Assembly: GCF_008764245.1 (NCBI RefSeq)
Contig: NZ_VTQV01000006.1
Span: forward strand, 42,033 to 106,032
From: Bacillus subtilis
GTDB taxonomy: Bacteria > Bacillota > Bacilli > Bacillales > Bacillaceae_C
DNA: 64,000 bases
Direction: 5' to 3'
Shown here: positions 49,228-57,811 of the stretch, one piece after another
Layout: each line of letters opens with the position of its first letter
Numbering within the stretch: position 1 is the stretch's first letter
Translations under genes and position numbers: made by a program
The notes under the pieces: generated by a model
The model's input: the letters and a program-made list of their open reading frames with translations, nothing else
Database searches by the model: none
Told to the model about the DNA's origin: nothing

Positions 49228-50253
49228 TTATATCTGCACTCTATCTGTCTGTTTTAACTCTTCTAAAGATGAGCAGCCTATTCCGAACATGGCCATCTTT
49301 AATTCCAATTCTCGCGTTTCCATTACACGCATAACGTCTTCCGTCGATTGCGTTGCTTCTTTTAGAATGGACCGTCCAAATCCAACCATATCTGCGCCAA
49401 TGGCAATGGCTTTGGCTGCGTCTAAGCCTGTCCTCATCCCGCCACTAGCCACAATCGGTTGTTTCTCAATCTGCTTGGCTACGGACATTACGCACTCAGC
49501 CGTTGGGATCCCCCATTCACTAAAGGCCTCTGCCGCCTCAGCTTTCACTTTATCTTTCGCCCGGAATTTCTCGACCTGACTCCAAGAAGTACCGCCAGCT
49601 CCCGCTACATCAATAAAGGCGATTCCCACATCAGTCAGCTTTTTGGCTATCGTTCCATCAATCCCCCAGCCTACTTCCTTAACGCCAACAGGAACATCTA
49701 GCTTCTCACAAAGCTCTTCTATTTTCCCTAGCAAGCTTTTGAAATTTGTATTTCCTTCTTGCTGGATGACTTCTTGAATACTATTTAAATGCAGAACAAG
49801 CATATTCGCATCCGTAATCTCAATAATTTGCTTACATTCTTCTATCCCAAATCCGTAATTCAATTGCACGGCCCCAAGGTTCGTAATAATCGGGACATAG
49901 GGTGCATATTTTCTCACTTGAAAAGAAGAACGGTGCTCCTTACTTTCGATTAAAGCGCGTGTGGAACCAAGAGCTAATGTCCACCCTCGTTGTTCAGCGG
50001 CTTCCGCTAAATGACGATTAATCGATTCTGCTAAAGCCGCTCCCCCTGTCATCGAGCTAATCAAGAAGGGAGTTTTTAATGCATGATCTAAAAAATTCGT
50101 TTTTAAATTGATTTCTGCAAAGTCTATTTCCGGTAAAGCATTATGGATAAAGGAAATTTTTTCAAAACCTGTTGATATATGATCGCCTGTTACTTTTTCA
50201 TTTAGTGTAATCTCAATATGTTCCGATTTTCTTTTATGAATCGAATCAGACAT
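49228..50253 (-). CDS. fni: type 2 isopentenyl-diphosphate delta-isomerase
   Basis: 341 aa, FMN-dependent (IDI-2). TIM-barrel signatures: RKSEHIEITL at the N-terminus, FLISSMTGGAALAESINRHL, LGSTRALIE, HLNSIQEVIQQEGNTNF, VGVKEVGWGID, DVAGAGGTSW and VASGGMRTGLDAAKAIAIGA. It interconverts IPP and DMAPP. Last gene of the mevalonate operon, matching the biochemical order. AAGGTG stands five bases before the ATG. Confidence 0.95.
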   Translation of the reverse strand: MSDSIHKRKSEHIEITLNEKVTGDHISTGFEKISFIHNALPEIDFAEINLKTNFLDHALKTPFLISSMTGGAALAESINRHLAEAAEQRGWTLALGSTRALIESKEHRSSFQVRKYAPYVPIITNLGAVQLNYGFGIEECKQIIEITDANMLVLHLNSIQEVIQQEGNTNFKSLLGKIEELCEKLDVPVGVKEVGWGIDGTIAKKLTDVGIAFIDVAGAGGTSWSQVEKFRAKDKVKAEAAEAFSEWGIPTAECVMSVAKQIEKQPIVASGGMRTGLDAAKAIAIGADMVGFGRSILKEATQSTEDVMRVMETRELELKMAMFGIGCSSLEELKQTDRVQI

Positions 50254-50294
50254 GATGACACCTTCTTTCTATTCAGTATAAAAACTTACATATC

Positions 50295-51389
50295 CTATTT
50301 AACATGAGCCCCAAGAGTGGAGACCTGCAGGGGTAACGGAAGGATCTGCTGCTTCTCCCATTTCTCACGCAATTCCTTGGCCGCTTGCTCGCCTTTTACA
50401 AACGCAATACCACAATCCCCGCCACCAGCGCCAGAAGATTTGCCACTCCCATACTCATCAGCTACTTTAATCAAGGTTTTTATTTCCTTTGTTTCAATCC
50501 CAGCCTTCGCCTCTTGATCTAAGAGTAATAACGCTTGGCGATTTTTTCTTAATGATTGTATAGCCATTTGGCAATTATTCGCTGCAAATCCCGTCAATAT
50601 ACTTTGAACCGCCTCTTGACTTTGCTGTAAAAAAGATTGGTAATAAACTGGATCTTTATCTTTTAATTGGTGCACCTTGCGAACCATTGGGCCCGTTGCT
50701 GCTGCCTGGCCTGTCCAACCTACACAGAGCTGCAAGGATGGTGGAGGAGTGACTTCTTGAATGGTAAGCCCTGGCCAAACTACTTCGATTAAAGCAGTAA
50801 TCGATACCCCTGTTTTAATCTGTTTCAGCAACCAATCAGGATCAAAGGTAGAATAGGACAGCCAATTCCCAAAGGTTGCAGCGGCAATATCCGCACATGA
50901 TCCATTTCCCTGCGTTTGATAATGAGCCATTGCTGCCAGTTTGAAAATAACGCGTTTAGAGGAAGCATTTAATTCAAACCCGTGTAGCGCCCATAAAGAA
51001 GTGACCACAGCCACGACGACTGCCGCACTAGAGCCAAGTCCATACTTCCTTCCTGATGGATCATCTAATTCGCTTGTGATGGTTAATGTAAATGGGAGAG
51101 ATGTTCTATTCTGTTCGTGAAGATATCGATCCCAAATCAAAATAGCCGCTCGGATAAAGGCAAACTTTGGATTCGATTCCCAAAGGTACTTATGTTCCTC
51201 TTCTTCCCAAGCCATTTTTTCGATTCCCCATTGCGGAAGATAAATTTCGTTTTGATCACTTTTCTGTATAGTGGCTGTTATGTAACGATCCACTGCAATG
51301 ACAATGGCCGGTTGTCCTGGTTCTGTTACGGCATATTCGCCAGCGACAAAAAGTTTCCCGGGTACTCTCACTTCGATTGCATCAGACAC
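50295..51389 (-). CDS. mvaK2: phosphomevalonate kinase
   Basis: 364 aa from the GTG at 51389, with GGGGGAG upstream; a GTG at 51413 lies without a ribosome site only 7 bases after mvaD. GHMP kinase: VPGKLFVAGEYAVTEPGQPA, the phosphate loop KYGLGSSAAVVVAVV, and KSSGAGGGDCGIAF. Together these are diagnostic of bacterial MvaK2. It makes mevalonate 5-diphosphate. Third enzyme gene in an operon mvaK1-mvaD-mvaK2-fni. Confidence 0.94.
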   Translation of the reverse strand: MSDAIEVRVPGKLFVAGEYAVTEPGQPAIVIAVDRYITATIQKSDQNEIYLPQWGIEKMAWEEEEHKYLWESNPKFAFIRAAILIWDRYLHEQNRTSLPFTLTITSELDDPSGRKYGLGSSAAVVVAVVTSLWALHGFELNASSKRVIFKLAAMAHYQTQGNGSCADIAAATFGNWLSYSTFDPDWLLKQIKTGVSITALIEVVWPGLTIQEVTPPPSLQLCVGWTGQAAATGPMVRKVHQLKDKDPVYYQSFLQQSQEAVQSILTGFAANNCQMAIQSLRKNRQALLLLDQEAKAGIETKEIKTLIKVADEYGSGKSSGAGGGDCGIAFVKGEQAAKELREKWEKQQILPLPLQVSTLGAHVK

Positions 51390-51419
51390 TTTCTCCCCCC
51401 TTTCATCGTACACCTACTT

Positions 51420-52394
51420 TTAAAGATAGCTTACCCCATTTCCGGGATGACAAATAAACACATCTTGCACAGTTGGGAGAGATTTTAAGACCTCGCACAC
51501 CTTTTCTTCATTATGAGGTTCACATAATACTTTTACATTTGGACCAGCATCAATCGTAAAATAGGCTTGAATGCCTTGCATTCGCAACTCCTGGACCTGC
51601 TCCATCACATCAAAGGTGGCACTTTGCCAATACATGAATGGAGGAGTTGCCCCTAAAGTTGTCGCATGCATTTTCATTGCATTGCTCTCCAAAACCATTC
51701 CTAACCTTTCAAAGTCTCGTTGAAAAATAGCTTCTTTGGCTAGTTGCATATCTTTTTCAACCGCTTCAAGCCAACCTGTATAAAAAGGGGACGTTTCGAC
51801 CGTTCTCTTCATCCCTTCACGACTTAATACTTTCTTTCGCTTTGATTCAACCAAGACGGACAAAATAGAAAGATCCCATTCATTTTGCTCCAGAATGGGA
51901 ACGGCATGGGAATCAAGCCCGTCCTTTCTTTCACCTTTTTTCCATTCCACAAATCCACCATAGATCGAACGACATGCTGATCCAGATCCTTGGCGGGCTA
52001 ATACAGACAGTTGAGGCTCACTTAACTCAAGGCCGACTGCCTTTGTAGCGGCTGCCGCTAAAGCCGCAAAGCCGGAAGCAGAAGATGCAAATCCTGCTGC
52101 TGTCGGCACATGGTTTATAGAATCCACTGTCGCAGCCCATTGTCCTCCCGTTTGCTTCCGGATGATATCTAAAAAACGGCTAATTTTACGTGTTTCTTCT
52201 GCTCCTTCTTGTTGGCCATTGAGAAGAAAAACATCTTCTTTTCGATCTGTATGAATGTGTACGGTTGTGGTCGTAGAAAATTGATCTAATGTGATGGATA
52301 AATTGCTATTCATTGGAAGGAAAAGCTGTTCATCTCTTTTTCCCCAATATTTAATTAAAGCAATATTTGTATTTGCTTTAGCTGTGGCCCTCAT
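51420..52394 (-). CDS. mvaD: diphosphomevalonate decarboxylase
   Basis: 324 aa GHMP-family enzyme, ATP-dependent decarboxylation of mevalonate 5-diphosphate to IPP. Signatures: AKANTNIALIKYWGKRDEQL, PMNSNLSITLDQFSTTT, the loop TAAGFASSASGFAALA, GSACRSIYGGFVEW and FTIDAGPNVKVLCE, whose Asp is the catalytic one. Length is typical. It follows mvaK1 after 54 bp, with no terminator between. Confidence 0.95.
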   Translation of the reverse strand: MRATAKANTNIALIKYWGKRDEQLFLPMNSNLSITLDQFSTTTTVHIHTDRKEDVFLLNGQQEGAEETRKISRFLDIIRKQTGGQWAATVDSINHVPTAAGFASSASGFAALAAAATKAVGLELSEPQLSVLARQGSGSACRSIYGGFVEWKKGERKDGLDSHAVPILEQNEWDLSILSVLVESKRKKVLSREGMKRTVETSPFYTGWLEAVEKDMQLAKEAIFQRDFERLGMVLESNAMKMHATTLGATPPFMYWQSATFDVMEQVQELRMQGIQAYFTIDAGPNVKVLCEPHNEEKVCEVLKSLPTVQDVFICHPGNGVSYL

Positions 52395-52448
52395 CCTAAC
52401 ACTCCTATTTATCCTGTATTAACGGGCAATAAGACCCCACCTAAAAAC

Positions 52449-53390
52449 TTAATCAATAATATAAGACCAAGTTTGTGCTGCCCCGTTCTGTAATAATCCT
52501 TCCGCTAAATTTTTAGCATGTTCAGGACTCGAAGCGAGTGCAATCATACAACCGCCCTTTCCTCCGCCAGTCAATTTAGCTCCAAGGGCGCCCCATTCTT
52601 TTGCGACTTGCACTAAATGGTCTAATTCCGTATCACTTACCCCTAATTTCTTTAATTCACTATGAGCAGCATCCATCATTTTCCCTACAAAAAGTGAATT
52701 TCCCTCCGCTAAAGCTGCTTTTGTCCGCGACGTATAATCACCTAATAGATCAATTGAATGTTTAACTTTATTTGGGGATATAAGGCTATTTTTGCGAATG
52801 GATTCAACGGCTTCCAAAGTCCCACCGATACGCCCTGTATCCGCTACAACAAGATGTAGGGGTAACTTGATGTCAACAGGGTGTATCGCTCCATCTTTTT
52901 CAAACCATAATGGTTGATCACTTGATGCCGCAACCATGTCAATGCCACTCGGATTACCGTGGGCAAAGGTTTCAGAAATATGGACTAACTCTAACAGCTT
53001 TGTTTTCGAGAGTTTTTGTTCAAAGTATTGATATAAGCTTTTCACAACAGCGATGGCACTTGATGCACTCGATCCTAATCCCCGACCGATCGGGACGGAG
53101 GAGTCAATCTGAATGTGCAAGCCCTCTGCAGGCTGTTTTAAATTTTTCAAAGTCTCGGTAATGCATACAGCGATTCCTTTTAAATCCCTTGGTACTTCTT
53201 CTAGCTTCCCTACAAAATAACGACAAGACAGAAAAAGATCGCCGGATATTTCCTTCACGCTTGAAACGACTTCAAGCGATGGGAACGGAAGGGCAATGGC
53301 GGGTTTTCCATATACTACGGCGTGCTCACCGATTAAAATAATTTTACTATGAGCACGGCCGATCGCTGTCTTCTGTTGTATTGTCATCAT
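52449..53390 (-). CDS. mvaK1: mevalonate kinase
   Basis: 313 aa GHMP kinase phosphorylating mevalonate. Signatures: GRAHSKIILIGEHAVVYGKP, the ATP loop VPIGRGLGSSASSAIAVV, ETFAHGNPSGIDMVAAS and LGAKLTGGGKGGCMIAL. Start at the first of two ATGs with GGAGAGGG upstream. It is the first pathway enzyme in the operon and lies 41 bp after a TctA-type permease gene without a terminator between. Upper-pathway genes (mvaS, mvaA) are not in the window. Confidence 0.95.
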   Translation of the reverse strand: MMTIQQKTAIGRAHSKIILIGEHAVVYGKPAIALPFPSLEVVSSVKEISGDLFLSCRYFVGKLEEVPRDLKGIAVCITETLKNLKQPAEGLHIQIDSSVPIGRGLGSSASSAIAVVKSLYQYFEQKLSKTKLLELVHISETFAHGNPSGIDMVAASSDQPLWFEKDGAIHPVDIKLPLHLVVADTGRIGGTLEAVESIRKNSLISPNKVKHSIDLLGDYTSRTKAALAEGNSLFVGKMMDAAHSELKKLGVSDTELDHLVQVAKEWGALGAKLTGGGKGGCMIALASSPEHAKNLAEGLLQNGAAQTWSYIID

Positions 53391-53431
53391 CTGTTCCCTC
53401 TCCTTATCGTTGACTGGGATGTACTCACAGC

Positions 53432-54790
53432 CTAGAAACCGGCGATTTTAGATATTAGCCATGGCGCGGCATATAAAACCATAAATTGTACCCCATAGTG
53501 AATACCTAAACGGTGAAGGAAGCCTGAAACAAGGCCAATTAAGAAGACTCCACCAATATTAAGCCAGCCACCGTCCATATAGGACAATAATAACACAAGC
53601 CCAAAAAACAATCCTAAAATCGCTTCATGTGGCACCCATTTAAACACAAACGCACAGATTTCCTGAGAATATTTCACTACAACAAAATAGGTCATCCCCA
53701 AAGCTACAACGGCGCCAATAATCGTTGCCCAAATAAAATCCGCTGTGCTTAATATGTGATGTAAATTATGATCTAAATTAAAAACCGGCGGTGCATTAAA
53801 CAAGGCATTCCCAGGTCCGATTGCGACAGGTGATAAAGGAATCCCTAACGCAATTAACGGAATCAAAGTACCAGCAATATAGGTGGCGTTTGTGAGAGCG
53901 TCCATAGAAGATATTGCGCGTGACGCTTTTTTGACCGGGTCTTTGATCCGACTGGAAAATAGTTCACCAAGCAAACTTGTCATCCCTACTGGACTTATAA
54001 TGAACGTGATCGAGCCAATAAAAGAAGCCAATGCGCTTGTCCCAATTTCTTGCTTCGTCAAAATCTTAAATGGATTGGGAAACTCTTTTGTCTTTTTTCT
54101 TTTACGGAGCACAATCGATTTAAGACCAAAACGTTCTAAGCGATCCCTTTTGTCCTTATTAAGTAGTTCAAAAAGGGTTAAAATAACAGGCCCAATCGTA
54201 ATGCCTAGAAAGAAGGAGACAAATACATTCGTATCTTCCGGAACTGTTCCAAGCCCCCAATATAAATGTCGTAAAGACTGAATAAGAATTGCAAATGGAA
54301 TAATCGATACCAATGCAATCCATCTGTTCTTACTCATAAGCGCAAGAATGACGGCTCCGATGAAGAAAAGTGGATCTGCATATTCTTTAATTACATCAGA
54401 TAATGGAATTAAAGCGTTAGCGAGGAGGAGACTTACAGGCACAGCCACAAATGTTCCAATCACTGAACCTGAGGCCATCTTGCGAATACTAACATCTGGC
54501 TTTCCATACTTCTTTAACGTAACGGCATGTTCGACCATGGGGGCGGCCATAACTCCGCCGGGTACACCCGCCACCGCAACGGGAACAGAGTCTGTTAATT
54601 TATTAGCCACAATCGCAGACATGAAAAAGGTCAAAACGACAATTGGTTGGATTCCCATTAATACGAGCGCAAGTATAACAGGAGCAATTGTCGCTGTTTC
54701 ATCCGTCCCCGGAGCAATCCCAATTATTGTATATATAATCGCTGCTAAAACAGCCGCCATAATCATTTGTAATATTAAATTGACATCCAT
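53432..54790 (-). CDS. TctA family (tripartite tricarboxylate transporter-type) permease
   Basis: 452 aa with about 11-12 membrane segments. TctA signatures: IIGIAPGTDETATIAPVILA, ADSVPVAVAGVPGGVMAAP-type text (TDSVPVAVAGVPGG) and the second-half repeat with ALGIPLSPVAIGPGNALF. Classical TTT systems move citrate and other carboxylates with a TctC receptor and a small TctB subunit. Here only a two-span 82-aa protein is adjacent and no receptor gene. The gene lies between that small gene and mvaK1 in one apparent operon, so a hydroxycarboxylate such as mevalonate is an attractive but unproven substrate. Confidence 0.88.
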   Translation of the reverse strand: MDVNLILQMIMAAVLAAIIYTIIGIAPGTDETATIAPVILALVLMGIQPIVVLTFFMSAIVANKLTDSVPVAVAGVPGGVMAAPMVEHAVTLKKYGKPDVSIRKMASGSVIGTFVAVPVSLLLANALIPLSDVIKEYADPLFFIGAVILALMSKNRWIALVSIIPFAILIQSLRHLYWGLGTVPEDTNVFVSFFLGITIGPVILTLFELLNKDKRDRLERFGLKSIVLRKRKKTKEFPNPFKILTKQEIGTSALASFIGSITFIISPVGMTSLLGELFSSRIKDPVKKASRAISSMDALTNATYIAGTLIPLIALGIPLSPVAIGPGNALFNAPPVFNLDHNLHHILSTADFIWATIIGAVVALGMTYFVVVKYSQEICAFVFKWVPHEAILGLFFGLVLLLSYMDGGWLNIGGVFLIGLVSGFLHRLGIHYGVQFMVLYAAPWLISKIAGF

Positions 54791-54793
54791 ATT

Positions 54794-55042
54794 TTAATCC
54801 TCATCCTCAATCATTTCAAACGTTCTCTTTGGTTTCACAATCATACTGCTAATGATAAAACCGACTATAGCACCGGCAAGGCCGAAAAACAACGGTTTTG
54901 GGGGTTCCGCAGGAGCCAAGAAATAAGCACTTAAAGTCGTCACACTACAAATCGCTAGTGAAAGAATCAGTTCTTTCAAATTCACTAGATCTTCCCAAAC
55001 TTCAATATTCTTTTTTTCATTCGGGTCATTCTCTTTTCGCAA
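54794..55042 (-). CDS. small two-span membrane protein, possible TctB-like subunit
   Basis: 82 aa. A charged N-terminus (RKENDPNEKKNIEVWEDLVN), two hydrophobic segments (LILSLAICSVTTLSAYFLAP and LFFGLAGAIVGFIISSMIV) and a charged tail. It ends 3 bp before the permease gene. Position and topology suggest the small membrane subunit of the transporter, although it is about half the length of usual TctB proteins. It is the first gene after the promoter at 55101-55129. Confidence 0.78.
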   Translation of the reverse strand: MRKENDPNEKKNIEVWEDLVNLKELILSLAICSVTTLSAYFLAPAEPPKPLFFGLAGAIVGFIISSMIVKPKRTFEMIEDED

Positions 55043-55100
55043 TTCTAATCCTCTCCCTAAAAGCTATAACCTGCTGTACAAACAGTCCAATTCTTATTCT

Positions 55101-55129
55101 ATTATAATGTAATTGAGAAACGTTATCAA
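55101..55129 (-). promoter_or_regulatory. sigma-A promoter of the transporter-mevalonate operon
   Basis: On the minus strand TTGATA (55124-55129), 17-bp spacer, TATAAT (55101-55106): one mismatch from consensus. Transcription would start near 55094, about 50 bases before the first gene, and could continue through fni. Confidence 0.88.
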
Positions 55130-55378
55130 ATAAGGGATGGCGGGACTGCTGTTTTACCCTTCGCTGTTTGACAACTAAATAGGCTGAGGGACAAACGTCT
55201 ATACCGAACTTTTTCATTATGCTTATAGGATGCTCCTTTTTGCAAAGAGTCATGCAGGACACGATCCCTTTCTTGCATGTGACCGATCTTAAAAGACATC
55301 TTACCTTTATTCAAAAGACGGAAATAAAGATTATATATATGATGTAAATAACAAATAGCAATGACATGGAGGTCAAGG

Positions 55379-56101
55379 ATGATGATCAAGGTTCAAAACT
55401 TGCACAAATCATATAAAGGGAAGTCTGTACTACGAGGGCTTCATTTTCAAGCCAATCAAAGAGAAATTATTGGAGTCATCGGAAAAAACGGGGCGGGAAA
55501 GTCGACATTTCTTGAAATTATCATGACACTCAAAAGTTATGACAAAGGCGAAGTAGCCGTATTTGACCAAGACTTACAAAAACTTTCGGAACAACAGCAA
55601 CAGGCTATAAGGGCCAATATCTCAGCCGTCTTACAACCAACCCAATTTTATAAAAATCTTAAGGTAGAAGAGTTACTTCGTCTTTTCAAAGCGTATTATC
55701 GATCCGATATTGACATCAAACAAATTATGAAAGATTTCAAGCTAGAATCCCATAAGAAAACGTATTTCGAAAAATTATCGGGTGGTTGGAAACAAAAGGT
55801 TAGTTTAGCTATCGCCTTTTTGTCTAAGCCAAAATTGATTATTTTGGATGAACCAACAACAGGCCTGGATCCACATATGCGGAATACCCTTTGGGCCTAT
55901 ATTACCGAATATAATCGGAAAACAGGTGCAACGGTCATTCTTACCACCCATTATATGGATGAAGTGGAGACGTACTGTGATAAAGTCTTGCTGATCAATG
56001 ATGGGAAAGCGGAGATTTTTACTACTCCTGAGAATATTCTAGCACTTGGCTACTCATCGATTAACGATTTTTATTTACAAAATGTTTATGAAACCGTGTA
56101 A
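55379..56101 (+). CDS. ABC transporter ATP-binding protein
   Basis: 240 aa from the ATG at 55379 with TGGAGG 6 bases upstream (a second ATG follows at once). Walker A GKNGAGKST near 38, Q-loop VLQPTQFYKNL, signature LSGGWKQKVSLAIAF, Walker B LIILDEPTTGLDP, H-loop TTHYMDEVE. Drug/peptide exporter ATPase of the CcmA/YadG type. First gene of an operon with a permease, a LytTR regulator and a DUF3021 protein. Confidence 0.92.
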   Translation: MMIKVQNLHKSYKGKSVLRGLHFQANQREIIGVIGKNGAGKSTFLEIIMTLKSYDKGEVAVFDQDLQKLSEQQQQAIRANISAVLQPTQFYKNLKVEELLRLFKAYYRSDIDIKQIMKDFKLESHKKTYFEKLSGGWKQKVSLAIAFLSKPKLIILDEPTTGLDPHMRNTLWAYITEYNRKTGATVILTTHYMDEVETYCDKVLLINDGKAEIFTTPENILALGYSSINDFYLQNVYETV

Positions 56102-56131
56102 TCTCAAAATATAAAATCGGAGGGAACGTTC

Positions 56132-56872
56132 ATGTTACTCACACAATTACGTTATGACTTAATGATGTTTTCAAGAGAAATTTTTTACTTAGTCTTCTCC
56201 CTTATAATTCCACCTGTTACGTATGTCTTTATGGGGCAATTATTTGGAGAAAATTCGTATGCTGGCGGTTTAAGCTATGCTGAAACATATACACCTTCTT
56301 TTATTTTACTTATTACATTTTCGGTCATTTTCCTGGCCTTTGGATTTGAACAAGTGCTGAACCGCTCAAGCGGGGTCGAAAAAAGGGTACTACTTTCACC
56401 TGTTCCCAAGAAAGTATTATTGGTTTCTAGCATTTTAAAATCAACGATCATTACTAGTTTTGGTTATTTTATGATTCAGTTACTTGGAATTTTGATCTAT
56501 GATGTCCCCTTTCATTTTCTTGGATTTCTCGTTTCATACATCTTTTTCATTCTATTAAATGCCATCTTACTCATAATCGCATCTGCTGTCTATTCCTTAT
56601 TCCAAGATATGAAAAATGCCTTAATTTTTTCAATTGTGCTCTTTCAAGTTGTCATGTTTACTGGAGATTTCGCTTTACCAATTCAGATGATGCCTAAGTT
56701 TATTCAAATCATCGCTCATCTAAATCCCCTATATCACATGAATCATTTATTTATTGATATTTGGAATAACCAAGTTCATTTTCATACAGATACCTTTTTA
56801 TCGATTGGCTATATTCTTATTCTTGTCATTATTTCTTACTTTATCATTCAAATAAAGAAAAAACCCGTATAA
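56132..56872 (+). CDS. ABC-2 type transporter permease
   Basis: 246 aa, six membrane segments in ABC-2 arrangement; conserved-looking LLSPVPKKVLLVSSIL after segment 2 and ALPIQMMPKFIQIIAHLNPLYHM before the last segment. Partner of the preceding ATPase (gap 30 bp, GGAGGG upstream of the ATG). Substrate unknown; such pairs next to LytTR regulators are often concerned with antimicrobial compounds or membrane homeostasis. Confidence 0.9.
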   Translation: MLLTQLRYDLMMFSREIFYLVFSLIIPPVTYVFMGQLFGENSYAGGLSYAETYTPSFILLITFSVIFLAFGFEQVLNRSSGVEKRVLLSPVPKKVLLVSSILKSTIITSFGYFMIQLLGILIYDVPFHFLGFLVSYIFFILLNAILLIIASAVYSLFQDMKNALIFSIVLFQVVMFTGDFALPIQMMPKFIQIIAHLNPLYHMNHLFIDIWNNQVHFHTDTFLSIGYILILVIISYFIIQIKKKPV

Positions 56873-56905
56873 TAGGGAGAAGAAAAATGGTGGAGGACGA
56901 TTTAG

Positions 56906-57364
56906 ATGAAGATATCCCTAGACATCGATCAAGATCATGAACAAACAAAGGTGACCATTCATTGCAAAGAACTCGATGATTCCGTCCAAGAAATCTTAGA
57001 TTTTTTAAAAGGGAAGGAAACAGAATTCATTATTGGGAAAGATGGCGAGATGCAACATATTTTAAAGCCTCAAGACATTCATTATTTCCATACAGAGGCG
57101 GAAACCGTTGTCGCCGTGACATCAGCGGGATCCTTTAAATTGAAAGAAAAGTTATATGAGTTGGAAGAAATGCTTCCATCTACAAAATTTGTACGTTTGT
57201 CCAAATCAGTGATCGCCAATTTGCATGAATTGAATCGATTCGAACCCTCTTTCAATGGAACACTCTGTGTCCATTTCAAATCTGGTGCCAAAGAGTACGT
57301 GACAAGGCACTATGTTAAAAACATTAAAGAATCATTGAAAATGAATAGGAGGAAAAACAGATGA
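56906..57364 (+). CDS. LytTR-type DNA-binding regulator
   Basis: 152 aa. The N-terminal 45 residues are soluble and unassigned (ISLDIDQDHEQTKVTIHCKE). Residues 45-150 form a LytTR domain: LKPQDIHYFHTEAETVVAVT, KLKEKLYELEEMLPSTKFVR, LSKSVIANLHELNRFEP and TRHYVKNIKESL. There is no receiver domain, so it is not a classical response regulator. It overlaps the DUF3021 gene as ATGA, the hallmark of LytTR regulatory pairs in which a membrane protein inhibits the regulator. Confidence 0.9.
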   Translation: MKISLDIDQDHEQTKVTIHCKELDDSVQEILDFLKGKETEFIIGKDGEMQHILKPQDIHYFHTEAETVVAVTSAGSFKLKEKLYELEEMLPSTKFVRLSKSVIANLHELNRFEPSFNGTLCVHFKSGAKEYVTRHYVKNIKESLKMNRRKNR

Positions 57365-57768
57365 AGAAATTTTTATTTCAAAGCATCATTGGGATTTTAT
57401 TCGGCGCCTTCATAGCTGTCCTAATCACCAATATCATTTATTTTAAAGGATCAGATCTGTTAGATGGTCAACTTTTTCTTAAAAATTCCCTTGCCTGTCT
57501 TTTCTGTGGATGGTTTTTCTCTGTCACCCCTCTTCTCTTTGAGATTAAAACACTAAAATTACCACAGCAAACCGGCTTACATTTCGTCTCAGTTGCGATT
57601 CTATACTTTATTTTATCCTTTAGTATTGGCTGGATCCCTTTTACTTTAAAAAGCGTTCTATTGTTTGCCGGACTATTCCTTCTCATTTATACTGGCATAT
57701 GGATTGGATTTTATCTCTATTTCCGGAATGAAGCGAAAAAGCTAAACGATGATCTATTAAAAATCTGA
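57361..57768 (+). CDS. DUF3021 family membrane protein
   Basis: 135 aa, four membrane segments (about 5-27, 40-60, 72-92, 97-120) and a charged tail (RNEAKKLNDDLLKI). DUF3021 genes habitually follow a LytTR gene, and by analogy with streptococcal regulator/inhibitor pairs it may hold the regulator at the membrane. Start overlaps the LytTR stop by 4 bases. Last gene of the operon before a terminator. Confidence 0.87.
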   Translation: MKKFLFQSIIGILFGAFIAVLITNIIYFKGSDLLDGQLFLKNSLACLFCGWFFSVTPLLFEIKTLKLPQQTGLHFVSVAILYFILSFSIGWIPFTLKSVLLFAGLFLLIYTGIWIGFYLYFRNEAKKLNDDLLKI

Positions 57769-57775
57769 CAACAAA

Positions 57776-57810
57776 GCGAAGCTGGGGACTCACTCACCCC
57801 AGCTTCACTC
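57776..57810. terminator. bidirectional terminator, DUF3021/nagZ
   Basis: GAAGCTGGGG pairs with CCCCAGCTTC around an 8-base loop between convergent genes. Confidence 0.85.
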
Positions 57811-57811
57811 A

